DNA of 64,000 nt from an uncultured Bacteroidota bacterium (GTDB taxonomy: Bacteria; Bacteroidota; Bacteroidia; Chitinophagales; Chitinophagaceae): contig CAIRES010000017.1 of the NCBI GenBank assembly GCA_903877645.1, forward strand, positions 41,497-105,496. Direction: 5' to 3'. The position numbers and the translations under genes are program-made. Below, piece by piece: positions 17,855-25,406 of the stretch. The notes below the pieces were generated by a model. It ran no database searches and had not been told where the DNA came from. It worked only from the letters and a program-made list of their open reading frames with translations. How positions within the stretch are numbered: position 1 is the first letter of the stretch; every line of letters starts with the position of its first letter.

Positions 17855-18439
17855 ATGATAGCAATAGACAACGTACTGCTGAGCGACGAGATCGTGGAAG
17901 AGCAATTTGTGTGCGACCTGAGCAAGTGCAAGGGCGGCTGCTGCGTAGATGGAGATTGTGGCGCGCCCCTGACCAAAGAGGAGACCGAAATAATAGCCCG
18001 CATATACCCCAGGATAAAAGACGACCTGGAACCCCAATACATAGCCGAAATAGAAAAGCAGGGCACCCATACCATGGATAGCCAGTATGGCTATGTAACC
18101 CCCACCGTGAACGGCGGTATATGCGTATATGGCTATACCGACGAGCTGGGCACCGTAAAGTGTGGCATAGAAAAAGCCTGGAAGGCCGGCAAGGTAGATT
18201 TCCGCAAGCCTATATCGTGCCACCTGTACCCCATACGCATAACAGCACACGACGGCTACGAAGCCGTGAACTATGAGCCGCGCCCCACACTATGCAAGCC
18301 CGCCTGCAAGCTGGGCAAGCAACTGAAAGTACCAGTCTATGTTTTCCTCAAAGACTCCATAACCCGCAAATACGGCCCCGAATTCTACGGCACACTGGAA
18401 GCCGTGGCCAAGAAGATGATGAAGGATAAGGGGAAGTAG
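17855..18439 (+). CDS. DUF3109 family cysteine-cluster protein
   Basis: A 194-residue soluble protein of the DUF3109 family (related to the YkgJ Zn/Fe cysteine-cluster proteins). The N-terminal cluster shows Cys20, Cys25, Cys29, Cys30 and Cys35 in CDLSKCKGGCCVDGDCG. Additional Cys occur in GGICVYG, VKCGIEK, ISCHLYPIRI and LCKPACKLG. The spacing suggests a metal or iron-sulphur site, but the function is unknown. It stands alone, between the repeat at 17750 and a terminator at 18467. Confidence 0.9.
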   Translation: MIAIDNVLLSDEIVEEQFVCDLSKCKGGCCVDGDCGAPLTKEETEIIARIYPRIKDDLEPQYIAEIEKQGTHTMDSQYGYVTPTVNGGICVYGYTDELGTVKCGIEKAWKAGKVDFRKPISCHLYPIRITAHDGYEAVNYEPRPTLCKPACKLGKQLKVPVYVFLKDSITRKYGPEFYGTLEAVAKKMMKDKGK

Positions 18440-18466
18440 GACTGTGCGACTTCTGTTATGATAATG

Positions 18467-18493
18467 AGCACCTGCATTGCGAGGTGCTTTTTA
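18467..18493 (+). terminator. Terminator after DUF3109 gene
   Basis: A 7-bp stem AGCACCT (18467-18473) with AGGTGCT (18482-18488), 8-nt loop, followed by TTTT. Confidence 0.75.
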
Positions 18494-18541
18494 TGTCAAG
18501 GAATATAAATAAACACTATCTTTATTAAATAATGTCTATTT

Positions 18542-19861
18542 ATGAAAAATATATTACTCGTTCTTTTATTGTTACCTGCATTTTCCAAGGCGCAGATGAT
18601 TACAACGTTTGCTGGAAATGGCACGTCAGGTTATACAGGGGAAGGCGGCTCTGCAACTGCTGCAGAAATAGCTAATCCACGAGGAATAGCAATTGCTAAT
18701 AATGGGAATGTGTACATTGCGTGTTGGGGAGCGGGAAGCCATGTCTTGAAAGTAAATTCTTTTGGAATAATAAGCACATTTGCAGGAAATGGGACTTCAG
18801 GATATAGTGGGGATGATGTTGCAGCTACAGCAACACAATTAAACTCTCCGACTACTGTTGCATTCGACAGGACAGGTAACATCTATATTGCTGATGCCGC
18901 TAATAATCGGATTCGGAAAGTAGATACATTTGGTATTATTAGCACATTTGCAGGAAATGGGATTTCCGGAAATGGAGGAGATGGAGGTCCAGCAACAGAT
19001 GCGCAATTAAATTACCCGGCAGGAATAGCTTTTGATGCAGCTGGAAATTCCTATATCGCAGACTATTATAATAATAAGATTCGCAAAATAAACTCATCTG
19101 GTATTATAAGCACTTTTGCAGGTACGGGAACTATGGGATATAGTGGAGACGGAAGTGCTGCTTCATCTGCAAAGTTGAATACTCCGGCACGGGTTGTGGT
19201 TGATGTAAATGGAGTGGTGTATATTGATGATTACGGTAACAATCGTATTCGGAAAGTGAATTCTGTTGGTGTAATTAGTCTTGTCGCAGGAAATGGGGCA
19301 TCTGCTTCAAGTGGAGATGGAAATCAAGCGACAGCTGCGTCTTTAACGGGCCCTGTAGGGCTATTTGTTGATGCTGGCAATACTATTTATATCGCCGATT
19401 GGGGTGGTAATAGAATCAGGAGAATAGATGCGAGCGGGATAATAAATACAATTGCAGGAACTGGGATCGCTGGTTATAATGGAGATTGCATTGTTGCTAC
19501 CACCGCTGAATTAAATAGCCCTATAGGTATCGCGCTTGACGCTAGTAATCATATTTTTATCTCAGATTATGGAGATAACAGAGTTAGAGTTCTTAGTTCC
19601 ACATGTACTCTTGGGATAAGTAGCATTGTTCCTCCAACTAAAGAATTAATTGAAGTATATCCCAATCCAACGTCATCTGAATTGACGATTGCCTGTTCAG
19701 AAAAAATAACCAAGATTACTATTACAAACCTTCTAGGCCAAACAGTATTTACCCATGAGTACAATACTGAAAAAGCTGAGGTAAACGTTGCCAACTACCC
19801 TGCCGGCATCTACTTTGTAAAAATAAACGGCACAGAAGTACGTAAGTTTGTGAAGCAGTAG
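18542..19861 (+). CDS. NHL-repeat beta-propeller protein with T9SS type A sorting domain
   Basis: A 439-residue secreted protein. Signal peptide 1-18 (NILLVLLLLPAFSKA). Six NHL-type repeats of 56-57 residues follow, each with a GIISTFAGNGTSGY-like strand, a DGG turn and a NRIRKV strand; they probably fold into a propeller. The last about 75 residues are a T9SS type A sorting domain (VYPNPTSSELTI ... GIYFVKINGTEVRKFVKQ) directing export and surface anchoring. The coding DNA is clearly more AT-rich than its paralog at 61490, and the repeat units are still similar at DNA level (period 168-171 nt). Ligand unknown. Confidence 0.9.
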   Translation: MKNILLVLLLLPAFSKAQMITTFAGNGTSGYTGEGGSATAAEIANPRGIAIANNGNVYIACWGAGSHVLKVNSFGIISTFAGNGTSGYSGDDVAATATQLNSPTTVAFDRTGNIYIADAANNRIRKVDTFGIISTFAGNGISGNGGDGGPATDAQLNYPAGIAFDAAGNSYIADYYNNKIRKINSSGIISTFAGTGTMGYSGDGSAASSAKLNTPARVVVDVNGVVYIDDYGNNRIRKVNSVGVISLVAGNGASASSGDGNQATAASLTGPVGLFVDAGNTIYIADWGGNRIRRIDASGIINTIAGTGIAGYNGDCIVATTAELNSPIGIALDASNHIFISDYGDNRVRVLSSTCTLGISSIVPPTKELIEVYPNPTSSELTIACSEKITKITITNLLGQTVFTHEYNTEKAEVNVANYPAGIYFVKINGTEVRKFVKQ

Positions 19862-19908
19862 CGTGTGCTTTCACATTCCACCACAATATCGCATTACTCG
19901 CACATTAC

Positions 19909-20898
19909 CTATATCCAACCCTGGTCATGCAAATACCGTGCTATCTGTACAGCATTAGTGGCTGCGCCTTTGCGTAGGTTGTCGGCTACTATCCAGCAGT
20001 TGAGGGTGTTGGGCTGCGAGTAGTCGCGGCGTATGCGGCCTACAAATACTTCGTCCTTGCCTTCGGCGTCCAGCGGCATGGGGTAGCCATTCATGGCGGG
20101 GTTGTCTATCACTACCACGCCGCTCTGGTTAGAGAGCAGCTCTTTAATATCAGATTCCTGGAAGTCGTGCTTCAGCTCTATGTTCACGCTCTCGCTGTGG
20201 CCGCCCATTACAGGCACACGCACAGTGGTAGCGGTAACACCTATGCTGTCATCGCCCATTATCTTGCAGGTTTCCTGCGTCATCTTTATCTCTTCCTTGG
20301 TATAGCCGTTGTCCTGGAATACATCTATGTGGGGTATCACATTCAGGTCTATGCGGTGCGGATACACCCCGAAGCCGTTGCCACCTGCGCGCTGGTCCAG
20401 CATTTCTTTTACCGCCTTTTGGCCGGTCCCGGTCACAGACTGGTAAGTGCTCACCACCACGCGCTTAATGCCGTATTTGAGGTGTATGGGGTTCAGCACC
20501 ATCACCATTTGTATCGTCGAGCAGTTGGGGTTGGCAATGATGTAGTCGTCTTTGGTGAGGGCATGGCCGTTCACCTCCGGTACTACCAGCTTTATGCCTT
20601 CCTTCATGCGCCATGCCGATGAGTTATCCACCACGCGGCATCCCACAGCGGCAAACTTAGGTGCCAGCTCCAACGATATAGAACCACCCGCCGAGAACAA
20701 TGCCAAAGCAGGCTTCATAGCAATAGCCGTATCAGCCGATACCACGCTGTATTCCTTACCCTTATACATTACCTTATTGCCCACCGACTTCTCAGAAGCC
20801 ACAGGTATCAGTTCGGTAACGGGGAAGTTGCGTTCTTCCAGTATCTTCAGCATGGCACTGCCCACAAGCCCTGTGGCGCCTACAACGGCTACTTTCAT
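19909..20898 (-). CDS. asd: Aspartate-semialdehyde dehydrogenase
   Basis: A 329-residue enzyme that reduces aspartyl phosphate to aspartate semialdehyde with NADPH, for lysine/diaminopimelate, threonine and methionine synthesis. The Rossmann motif is VAVVGATGLVGSAML at the N-terminus. The active-site Cys126 lies in IANPNCSTIQMV and His234 in VMGGHSESVNIEL. DNSSAWRM near 91-98 is another family motif. Length is normal. It has its own promoter box at 20931-20938 and no close partner genes. Confidence 0.97.
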   Translation of the reverse strand: MKVAVVGATGLVGSAMLKILEERNFPVTELIPVASEKSVGNKVMYKGKEYSVVSADTAIAMKPALALFSAGGSISLELAPKFAAVGCRVVDNSSAWRMKEGIKLVVPEVNGHALTKDDYIIANPNCSTIQMVMVLNPIHLKYGIKRVVVSTYQSVTGTGQKAVKEMLDQRAGGNGFGVYPHRIDLNVIPHIDVFQDNGYTKEEIKMTQETCKIMGDDSIGVTATTVRVPVMGGHSESVNIELKHDFQESDIKELLSNQSGVVVIDNPAMNGYPMPLDAEGKDEVFVGRIRRDYSQPNTLNCWIVADNLRKGAATNAVQIARYLHDQGWI

Positions 20899-20930
20899 TT
20901 GTATTAAGTATTGAGAAATTAAAAAGAATG

Positions 20931-20938
20931 CAAAGGTA
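20931..20938 (-). promoter_or_regulatory. -7 promoter box of asd
   Basis: On the minus strand TACCTTTG, an exact TAnnTTTG match, about 32 nt upstream of the asd ATG. It lies just beyond the stop codon of the MazF-type gene. Confidence 0.6.
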
Positions 20939-20941
20939 CTA

Positions 20942-21268
20942 CTAACAAAAGATTTCGTTGATGACTTCCTTTAGTTTTTCGATCTCGTTTTTTTTCAGCT
21001 TAGCAATGTATTTGCCTAACCGTATTTTATCAACCGTTTTGACCTGATCTAACATGATCATCCCACTGTCGCCATCAATAATACACGGCACCCTTGAAGG
21101 GTAATGTTTCAAGGTATGAGTTAACGGAGCTATAATCACCGTTCTTAAATATTTATTCATTTCATCAGGAGAAATAATAACACACGGCCTTGTTTTATTT
21201 ACTTCGCTACCGATAACAGGATCAAGGTTAATCCAGCAAACAGAATATTGTTTTATTTCCATGTCCAA
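20942..21268 (-). CDS. MazF/PemK-type toxin (endoribonuclease)
   Basis: A 108-residue toxin of the MazF/PemK/Kid fold. Family landmarks: VCWINLDPVIGSEVNKTRPCVIISPDEMN (the beta1-beta2 loop with the catalytic Arg in KTRP), APLT, and MIMLDQVKTVDKIRL. Relatives cut mRNA at short sequences when free of antitoxin. The start overlaps the antitoxin gene by 16 nt, giving the usual antitoxin-first order on the minus strand. A second in-frame Met two codons in is possible. All core motifs are intact. Confidence 0.93.
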   Translation of the reverse strand: MDMEIKQYSVCWINLDPVIGSEVNKTRPCVIISPDEMNKYLRTVIIAPLTHTLKHYPSRVPCIIDGDSGMIMLDQVKTVDKIRLGKYIAKLKKNEIEKLKEVINEIFC

Positions 21269-21516
21269 TCATCAGTATGTTCATCGTTAAATACATCAGG
21301 CATCATTAGCGCATCATCGCCATTTTCCGCCATTTCCTTAAAGGCTTTTTCCCATCCTTTTCTCTTGTAGTTTTGTGTGGGGGCCACAGCTGTAATGATA
21401 ATGTGATGATCTTTCACTTCTATGGATACTTCCTCCTCTATATCGCATTGTGTTAGGATGCTTTTGGGAAGTATAACTCCTTTGGAATTACCAATGTTTC
21501 GGATGGTAGTATTCAT
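21253..21516 (-). CDS. MazE-type antitoxin (AbrB-fold DNA-binding)
   Basis: An 87-residue antitoxin. The N-terminal swapped-hairpin DNA-binding domain is MNTTIRNIGNSKGVILPKSIL followed by VSIEVKDHHIIITA. The acidic, disordered C-terminal tail (DDALMMPDVFNDEHTDDWTW) would wrap the toxin. MazE-type proteins repress their own promoter with the toxin as co-repressor; a fitting tandem palindrome lies immediately upstream (21524-21544). Confidence 0.92.
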   Translation of the reverse strand: MNTTIRNIGNSKGVILPKSILTQCDIEEEVSIEVKDHHIIITAVAPTQNYKRKGWEKAFKEMAENGDDALMMPDVFNDEHTDDWTWK

Positions 21517-21520
21517 ACCG

Positions 21521-21552
21521 CAAAGTTATAACTTAGTTATAACTCTTGCAAA
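21521..21552 (-). promoter_or_regulatory. Promoter and tandem-palindrome operator of the mazEF-type operon
   Basis: Read on the minus strand: -33 element TTTG (21552-21549), 20-nt spacer, -7 element TAACTTTG (21528-21521), an exact TAnnTTTG. Two copies of the perfect palindrome AGTTATAACT lie at 21524-21533 and 21535-21544, period 11 bp, filling the spacer and touching the -7 box. The box ends 4 nt before the antitoxin ATG. This is a good candidate for the self-repression site. Confidence 0.75.
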
Positions 21553-21622
21553 TTTCCATCAGTAATTACTTCCAGCTATTTGAGTAAGCTGTTTTCCATT
21601 TAATCCCCGACCTTTGCGCCCT

Positions 21623-23365
21623 ATGAAGAACCTCGGTTCCATAAACAAATACTTTGTCAAGTACAAATGGCGGCTTTTCCTGGGTCTGCTGTTTGTGGCT
21701 ATCTCCAGCAAGTTTGCCGTAATGCCCGGCAATGTGATCAAAGACATCCTGAACGAGGTAAAGGATATGGTGGCCGGCAATAAGCCTCATGCCCAGATCA
21801 TTACCTTGGTGATAAGAGGGGGTGTTACGCTGCTTGCCCTCGCATTGCTCCGCGGCTTTTTTATGTTCATGATGCGGCAAACGATCATCGTTATGTCGCG
21901 CCACATAGAGTACGACCAGAAGAACGAGATATACAACCATTACCAGCAGCTCACCACGCGCTTCTACAAAGCCAATTTCACCGGCGACCTGATGAACCGC
22001 ATATCAGAAGATGTATCGAGAGTGCGCATGTATACCGGGCCGTCTGTTATGTATTTTACCTCGGTGGTGTTCCTGACCATCTTCTGTATATGGGATATGC
22101 TTCGGGTCAATGTGCTGCTCACCGTATGTGTTCTGGCGCCGCTGCCGCTGTTGGCTTTTTCTATCTTTTATGTAAATAAGCTCATTTTTAAGAAAAGTAC
22201 CAGGATACAGGCACAGCTATCGCTACTCACTACTACTGCACAAGAATCTTATTCCGGCATCAGGGTGATCAAGTCGTTTGTGCAGGAAAAAAACATGCTG
22301 CGTTTCTTTGAGATCAATTCAGAGGCATATCGCAAAAGCTCCATCAATCTTTCTCTTACTGAGGCAGTGTACTTCCCTGCCATGAACCTGTTCATAGGTG
22401 TGAGCATGTTGTGTACCATGCTTATTGGTGGCTACTTCACTATACATGGGCAGATAACTGTGGGCAATATCGCGCAGTTTGTGATTTACATCAATATCCT
22501 CATGTTCCCCATATCCAGTATAGGTATGGTGGCCAGTATGACGCAGCGTGCTGGTGCTTCCCAAAAACGTATAGACGAGTTCCTGCACACTGCCCCTGAT
22601 ATTGCTACACCTGCCAATGCCGTAAAGGAAGACATAGTAGGAGCGGTACGTTTTGATGATGTGACTTTCACTTATCCGCATACCGGCATTACTGCGCTTC
22701 ATCATTTCTCGCTTGCAGTACCTGCCGGCCAAAAAGTGGCCATTATTGGTAAAACCGGTTCGGGTAAGTCCACCATTGTGCAAATGCTGCTGCGGATGTA
22801 CGACACCACATCCGGACAGGTATTGATAGATGAACGGAACATAGACAAGTACGATATGCACCAGCTACGCAGGCAGATAGCCTATGCGCCGCAGGAGGCA
22901 TACCTGTTCTCAGATACGATATTCAACAACATAAAGTTTGGTAAGGACGATGCCACGGAGGCCGAGGTGCATGAAGCTGCCCGCATGGCCGACCTGGATA
23001 AAGATATCAACTCATTCGCCGAAGGTTATCAAACGATGATAGGTGAGCGTGGTGTCATGCTCTCCGGCGGGCAAAAGCAGCGTATGGTACTCGCAAGAGC
23101 CATACTGAAGAACAGCAGCATACTGGTACTGGACGAATGCCTGTCGGCGGTAGACACCCAAACCGAGAAGACGATACTCGCCAACTTGCAAAACTACCTT
23201 ATAGATAAAACCACTTTCGTTATCACCCACCGCATTTTCACGAGTTGGACATTCGACCAGATCATCATCATAGACCATGGCGCCATAGTGGAGCAGGGTA
23301 CACATGACGAGCTGATGACCCTGGATGGCCGCTACGCCAAGTTATATCGTCACCAAACCAGCTAG
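21623..23365 (+). CDS. ABC exporter, fused permease-ATPase (MsbA-like)
   Basis: About 580 residues from the ATG at 21623. An in-frame TTG at 21614 is part of a -7-like element (GACCTTTG), so it is a poor start. Six transmembrane helices occupy about 1-310. The ATPase domain has Walker A GKTGSGKST near 375, the Q-loop at YAPQEAYLF, signature LSGGQKQRM, Walker B ILVLDECLSAVD and the H-loop in FVITHRI. Note that Walker B ends in DE as in active half-transporters. Such homodimers export lipids, drugs or peptides; the substrate is not evident. Confidence 0.93.
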   Translation: MKNLGSINKYFVKYKWRLFLGLLFVAISSKFAVMPGNVIKDILNEVKDMVAGNKPHAQIITLVIRGGVTLLALALLRGFFMFMMRQTIIVMSRHIEYDQKNEIYNHYQQLTTRFYKANFTGDLMNRISEDVSRVRMYTGPSVMYFTSVVFLTIFCIWDMLRVNVLLTVCVLAPLPLLAFSIFYVNKLIFKKSTRIQAQLSLLTTTAQESYSGIRVIKSFVQEKNMLRFFEINSEAYRKSSINLSLTEAVYFPAMNLFIGVSMLCTMLIGGYFTIHGQITVGNIAQFVIYINILMFPISSIGMVASMTQRAGASQKRIDEFLHTAPDIATPANAVKEDIVGAVRFDDVTFTYPHTGITALHHFSLAVPAGQKVAIIGKTGSGKSTIVQMLLRMYDTTSGQVLIDERNIDKYDMHQLRRQIAYAPQEAYLFSDTIFNNIKFGKDDATEAEVHEAARMADLDKDINSFAEGYQTMIGERGVMLSGGQKQRMVLARAILKNSSILVLDECLSAVDTQTEKTILANLQNYLIDKTTFVITHRIFTSWTFDQIIIIDHGAIVEQGTHDELMTLDGRYAKLYRHQTS

Positions 23366-23383
23366 GCGATTGCGCGAGATTTT

Positions 23384-23497
23384 CCACCACATAGGTACAT
23401 AGACCACATAGTCTATGTGGTCTCCACTATATAAGTTTGAAGTACACATAGGTGCAATTTCTCCCGCCTATGCGGCCTATGTGCCTCTATGTGGTGG
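23384..23497. repeat. 114-bp palindromic element built of CACATAG words
   Basis: Outer arms CCACCACATAG (23384-23394) and CTATGTGGTGG (23487-23497) are exact reverse complements. Inside is a near-perfect palindrome, AGACCACATAG (23401-23411) and CTATGTGGTCT (23413-23423), with a 1-nt centre. Further ACATAGG/CCTATGT words lie between. No coding potential. It sits between the ABC exporter and the SPFH operon and could also terminate transcription of the exporter. Confidence 0.75.
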
Positions 23498-23559
23498 CCC
23501 TGAATAACTCCGGTGAGGTCACTTTTGTGATGCCGTATGGTCAAAACGAAAAATATTTT

Positions 23560-23607
23560 TTTGTATATCCGGCAAATAATATACTTTTGATATCAAATTG
23601 ATATCAA
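23560..23607 (+). promoter_or_regulatory. Promoter and tandem-palindrome operator of the SPFH-RHH operon
   Basis: -33 element TTTG (23560-23563), 18-nt spacer, -7 element TACTTTTG (23582-23589), an exact TAnnTTTG. Two perfect palindromes TTGATATCAA follow at 23587-23596 and 23598-23607, period 11 bp; the first overlaps the end of the -7 box. A ribbon-helix-helix regulator is encoded in the operon, so autorepression is likely (inference). Confidence 0.72.
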
Positions 23608-23619
23608 ATAATTCAACTA

Positions 23620-24489
23620 ATGGAAAAGATCATCAAACCTACTAATGGCTATGCGGCCTTGTTTTTATCGTTAATATTTTTTGTGATCAGCGTATGCTGC
23701 TTTGTGATTACCGGCAATACGGCAAGCCCGATGTATGTAGCCCCGGCTATCGCCAGTGCGCTCGTCTGCGTATTTATTTGGAAAGGGTTGGTGATCATAC
23801 AGCCCAATAATGCAGGCATACTTAACCTCTTTGGTAAATATGTAGGAACCATCAAAGACAACGGCCTGTTTTTTGTGAACCCGCTCTACATCACCAATAA
23901 GCTTACACAGCGGGTGCAGAACCTGGCCATACCTATACTGAAGGTAAACGATAAAATGGGCAACCCGGTAGAGATTGCCGCTGTGATCGTGTGGCAGATA
24001 CAGGATACTTATAAAGCGCTTTATGAAGTGTCCGATTACAACGCCTTTGTAAAGATGCAGAGCGAGGCCGCGCTGCGCACACTCACCATGGGATTTGCCT
24101 ACGATAACATAGAAGATGAAACTGCGCAACTCACCCTGCGCGAAGGAGGGACCAAAATTAACGAGCTGCTGCAACAGGAGTTGGACGAACGCCTGCTTAC
24201 CGCGGGCATCATCATTAAAGAGGCGCGTATCAGCCACCTGGCCTACGCGCAGGAGATAGCAGGCGCTATGCTGCAAAGGCAGCAGGCATCGGCCATTGTA
24301 GCTGCCCGCTATAAGATAGTGGAAGGTGCAGTGGGTATGGTGGAGCTGGCACTGGAGCAGTTGAGTAAGAAGAAGATAGTAGAGCTGGATGAGGAGCGCA
24401 AAGCAGCTATGGTCAGCAACCTGATGGTAGTTCTTTGTGGCGAAAGAGGCGCCCAGCCTGTATTGAACACCGGTTCGTTGTACTCATAA
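23620..24489 (+). CDS. SPFH/band-7 membrane protein
   Basis: A 289-residue protein. Two N-terminal hydrophobic segments (about 12-33 and 36-55) anchor it. The SPFH (stomatin/prohibitin/flotillin) domain follows, with IIQPNNAGILNLFGKYVGTI, then PVEIAAVIVWQIQDTYKALYEV, and ELLQQELDERLLTAGIIIKEARISHLAYAQEIA. A helical, probably oligomerising C-terminus ends the chain. SPFH proteins form membrane rings and organise lipid domains or regulate membrane proteases. The gene is followed 12 nt later by a ribbon-helix-helix regulator, an association also known elsewhere. Confidence 0.92.
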   Translation: MEKIIKPTNGYAALFLSLIFFVISVCCFVITGNTASPMYVAPAIASALVCVFIWKGLVIIQPNNAGILNLFGKYVGTIKDNGLFFVNPLYITNKLTQRVQNLAIPILKVNDKMGNPVEIAAVIVWQIQDTYKALYEVSDYNAFVKMQSEAALRTLTMGFAYDNIEDETAQLTLREGGTKINELLQQELDERLLTAGIIIKEARISHLAYAQEIAGAMLQRQQASAIVAARYKIVEGAVGMVELALEQLSKKKIVELDEERKAAMVSNLMVVLCGERGAQPVLNTGSLYS

Positions 24490-24501
24490 TCTATAAGCGG
24501 G

Positions 24502-24684
24502 GTGGCAGATAAAAAGACATTTGTATTGAGGATAGATGAGGACGTGTACAAGGCCCTTGAAAAATGGTCGGTAGACGAGTTTCGTAGTGTGAACGGCCAG
24601 ATCGAATTTCTTATCGATACTGCGTTAAAAAAAGCAGGACGAAAGAAGGAGAAACCCATCAATAAAGAAAAACCGAAAGGATAA
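24502..24684 (+). CDS. Arc-type ribbon-helix-helix DNA-binding protein
   Basis: A 60-residue protein starting at GTG (24502). The strand KKTFVLRIDEDVY, helix YKALEKWSVDEF and the turn-helix RSVNGQIEFLIDTALKKAG match Arc/MetJ repressors, where the strand inserts into the major groove. A Lys-rich tail follows. Being in the SPFH operon, it is the best candidate to bind the TTGATATCAA tandem at 23587-23607. Its 3' end overlaps the left arm of the terminator. Confidence 0.88.
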   Translation: MADKKTFVLRIDEDVYKALEKWSVDEFRSVNGQIEFLIDTALKKAGRKKEKPINKEKPKG

Positions 24685-24717
24685 GGGCGCAATTGCGCCC
24701 CTATCCTTTCGGTTTTT
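24668..24717. terminator. Large bidirectional terminator
   Basis: AAAAACCGAAAGGATA (24668-24683) pairs with TATCCTTTCGGTTTTT (24702-24717). Inside, GGGCGCAATTGCGCCC extends the stem with a bulged base. A and T runs at both ends suit the rightward SPFH operon and the leftward response regulator. Confidence 0.85.
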
Positions 24718-24727
24718 AAAAGATGCC

Positions 24728-25360
24728 TTAAATAAACTTATTATCCTTCGCTGCCTTTATTGCATCTGCCTTGGAGTGTACATCCAGTTTGTGGTAGATG
24801 TTCTTGATGTGCGATTTTACTGTTTCCAGGTCTATGAACAGCTCATCGGCTATGCGTTTGCGGCTTTTACCGGTGGCTATCTGCTCCAGTATCTCTGTTT
24901 CCCGGCGGGTGAGAGGTGTAGAGTCGTTGCGCTTAAAGGACGAGATCACCATGCGGGCTATATGGGCGCTCATAGGGCCGCCGCCTTCCATTACTTCGTG
25001 TATGGCGGCCACGATTTTTTCAGGGGGTGTGTTTTTGGTGAGGTAGCCGGCGGCGCCACTGCCCAGGGCACGGAATATCAGCAATTCCTGTTCATAAACG
25101 GTGAGTATGAGAATATGCGTATCCGGTAGCAGCTTTTTGAATTTGGGCAATGCGTCTATCCCCGATATGCCGGGCAGTTCCACATCCAGCAGTATCACAT
25201 CCGGGTCGTCATGTTCTATTTTTTTCAGGGCATCTTCGCAGGAGGCATAAGTGCCCGCTATTTTATACCCTGCGGTATTACCGATCAGGAAGGCATACCC
25301 TTCGCGTATGGTTTCATCGTCTTCTACGATCACTACTCTTATATCCAGGTCTCGTTTCAT
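24728..25360 (-). CDS. NarL/FixJ-type response regulator
   Basis: A 210-residue regulator: receiver domain with phosphoacceptor Asp59 in DVILLDVELPG, acidic pair in IVEDDE near 11-16 and Lys in LTKNTPPE near 108. LuxR-type helix-turn-helix at about 143-200 (LTRRETEILEQIATGKSRKRIADELFIDLETVKSHI). It follows the sensor kinase gene with a 46-nt gap on the same strand, so they form a two-component pair. Confidence 0.94.
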   Translation of the reverse strand: MKRDLDIRVVIVEDDETIREGYAFLIGNTAGYKIAGTYASCEDALKKIEHDDPDVILLDVELPGISGIDALPKFKKLLPDTHILILTVYEQELLIFRALGSGAAGYLTKNTPPEKIVAAIHEVMEGGGPMSAHIARMVISSFKRNDSTPLTRRETEILEQIATGKSRKRIADELFIDLETVKSHIKNIYHKLDVHSKADAIKAAKDNKFI

Positions 25361-25406
25361 GGTATCAGAATTTACATAAAGGTCTTAAATCTTTACGAAT
25401 AGAAGA

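Noticed and set aside
18611..19500. Regular 168-171-nt periodicity considered as a CRISPR or satellite array
   Set aside because: The repeats are in frame and encode NHL propeller units of a secreted protein.
21614..21622. TTG start for the ABC exporter
   Set aside because: The TTG forms part of a -7-like promoter element; the ATG at 21623 gives a normal N-terminus.
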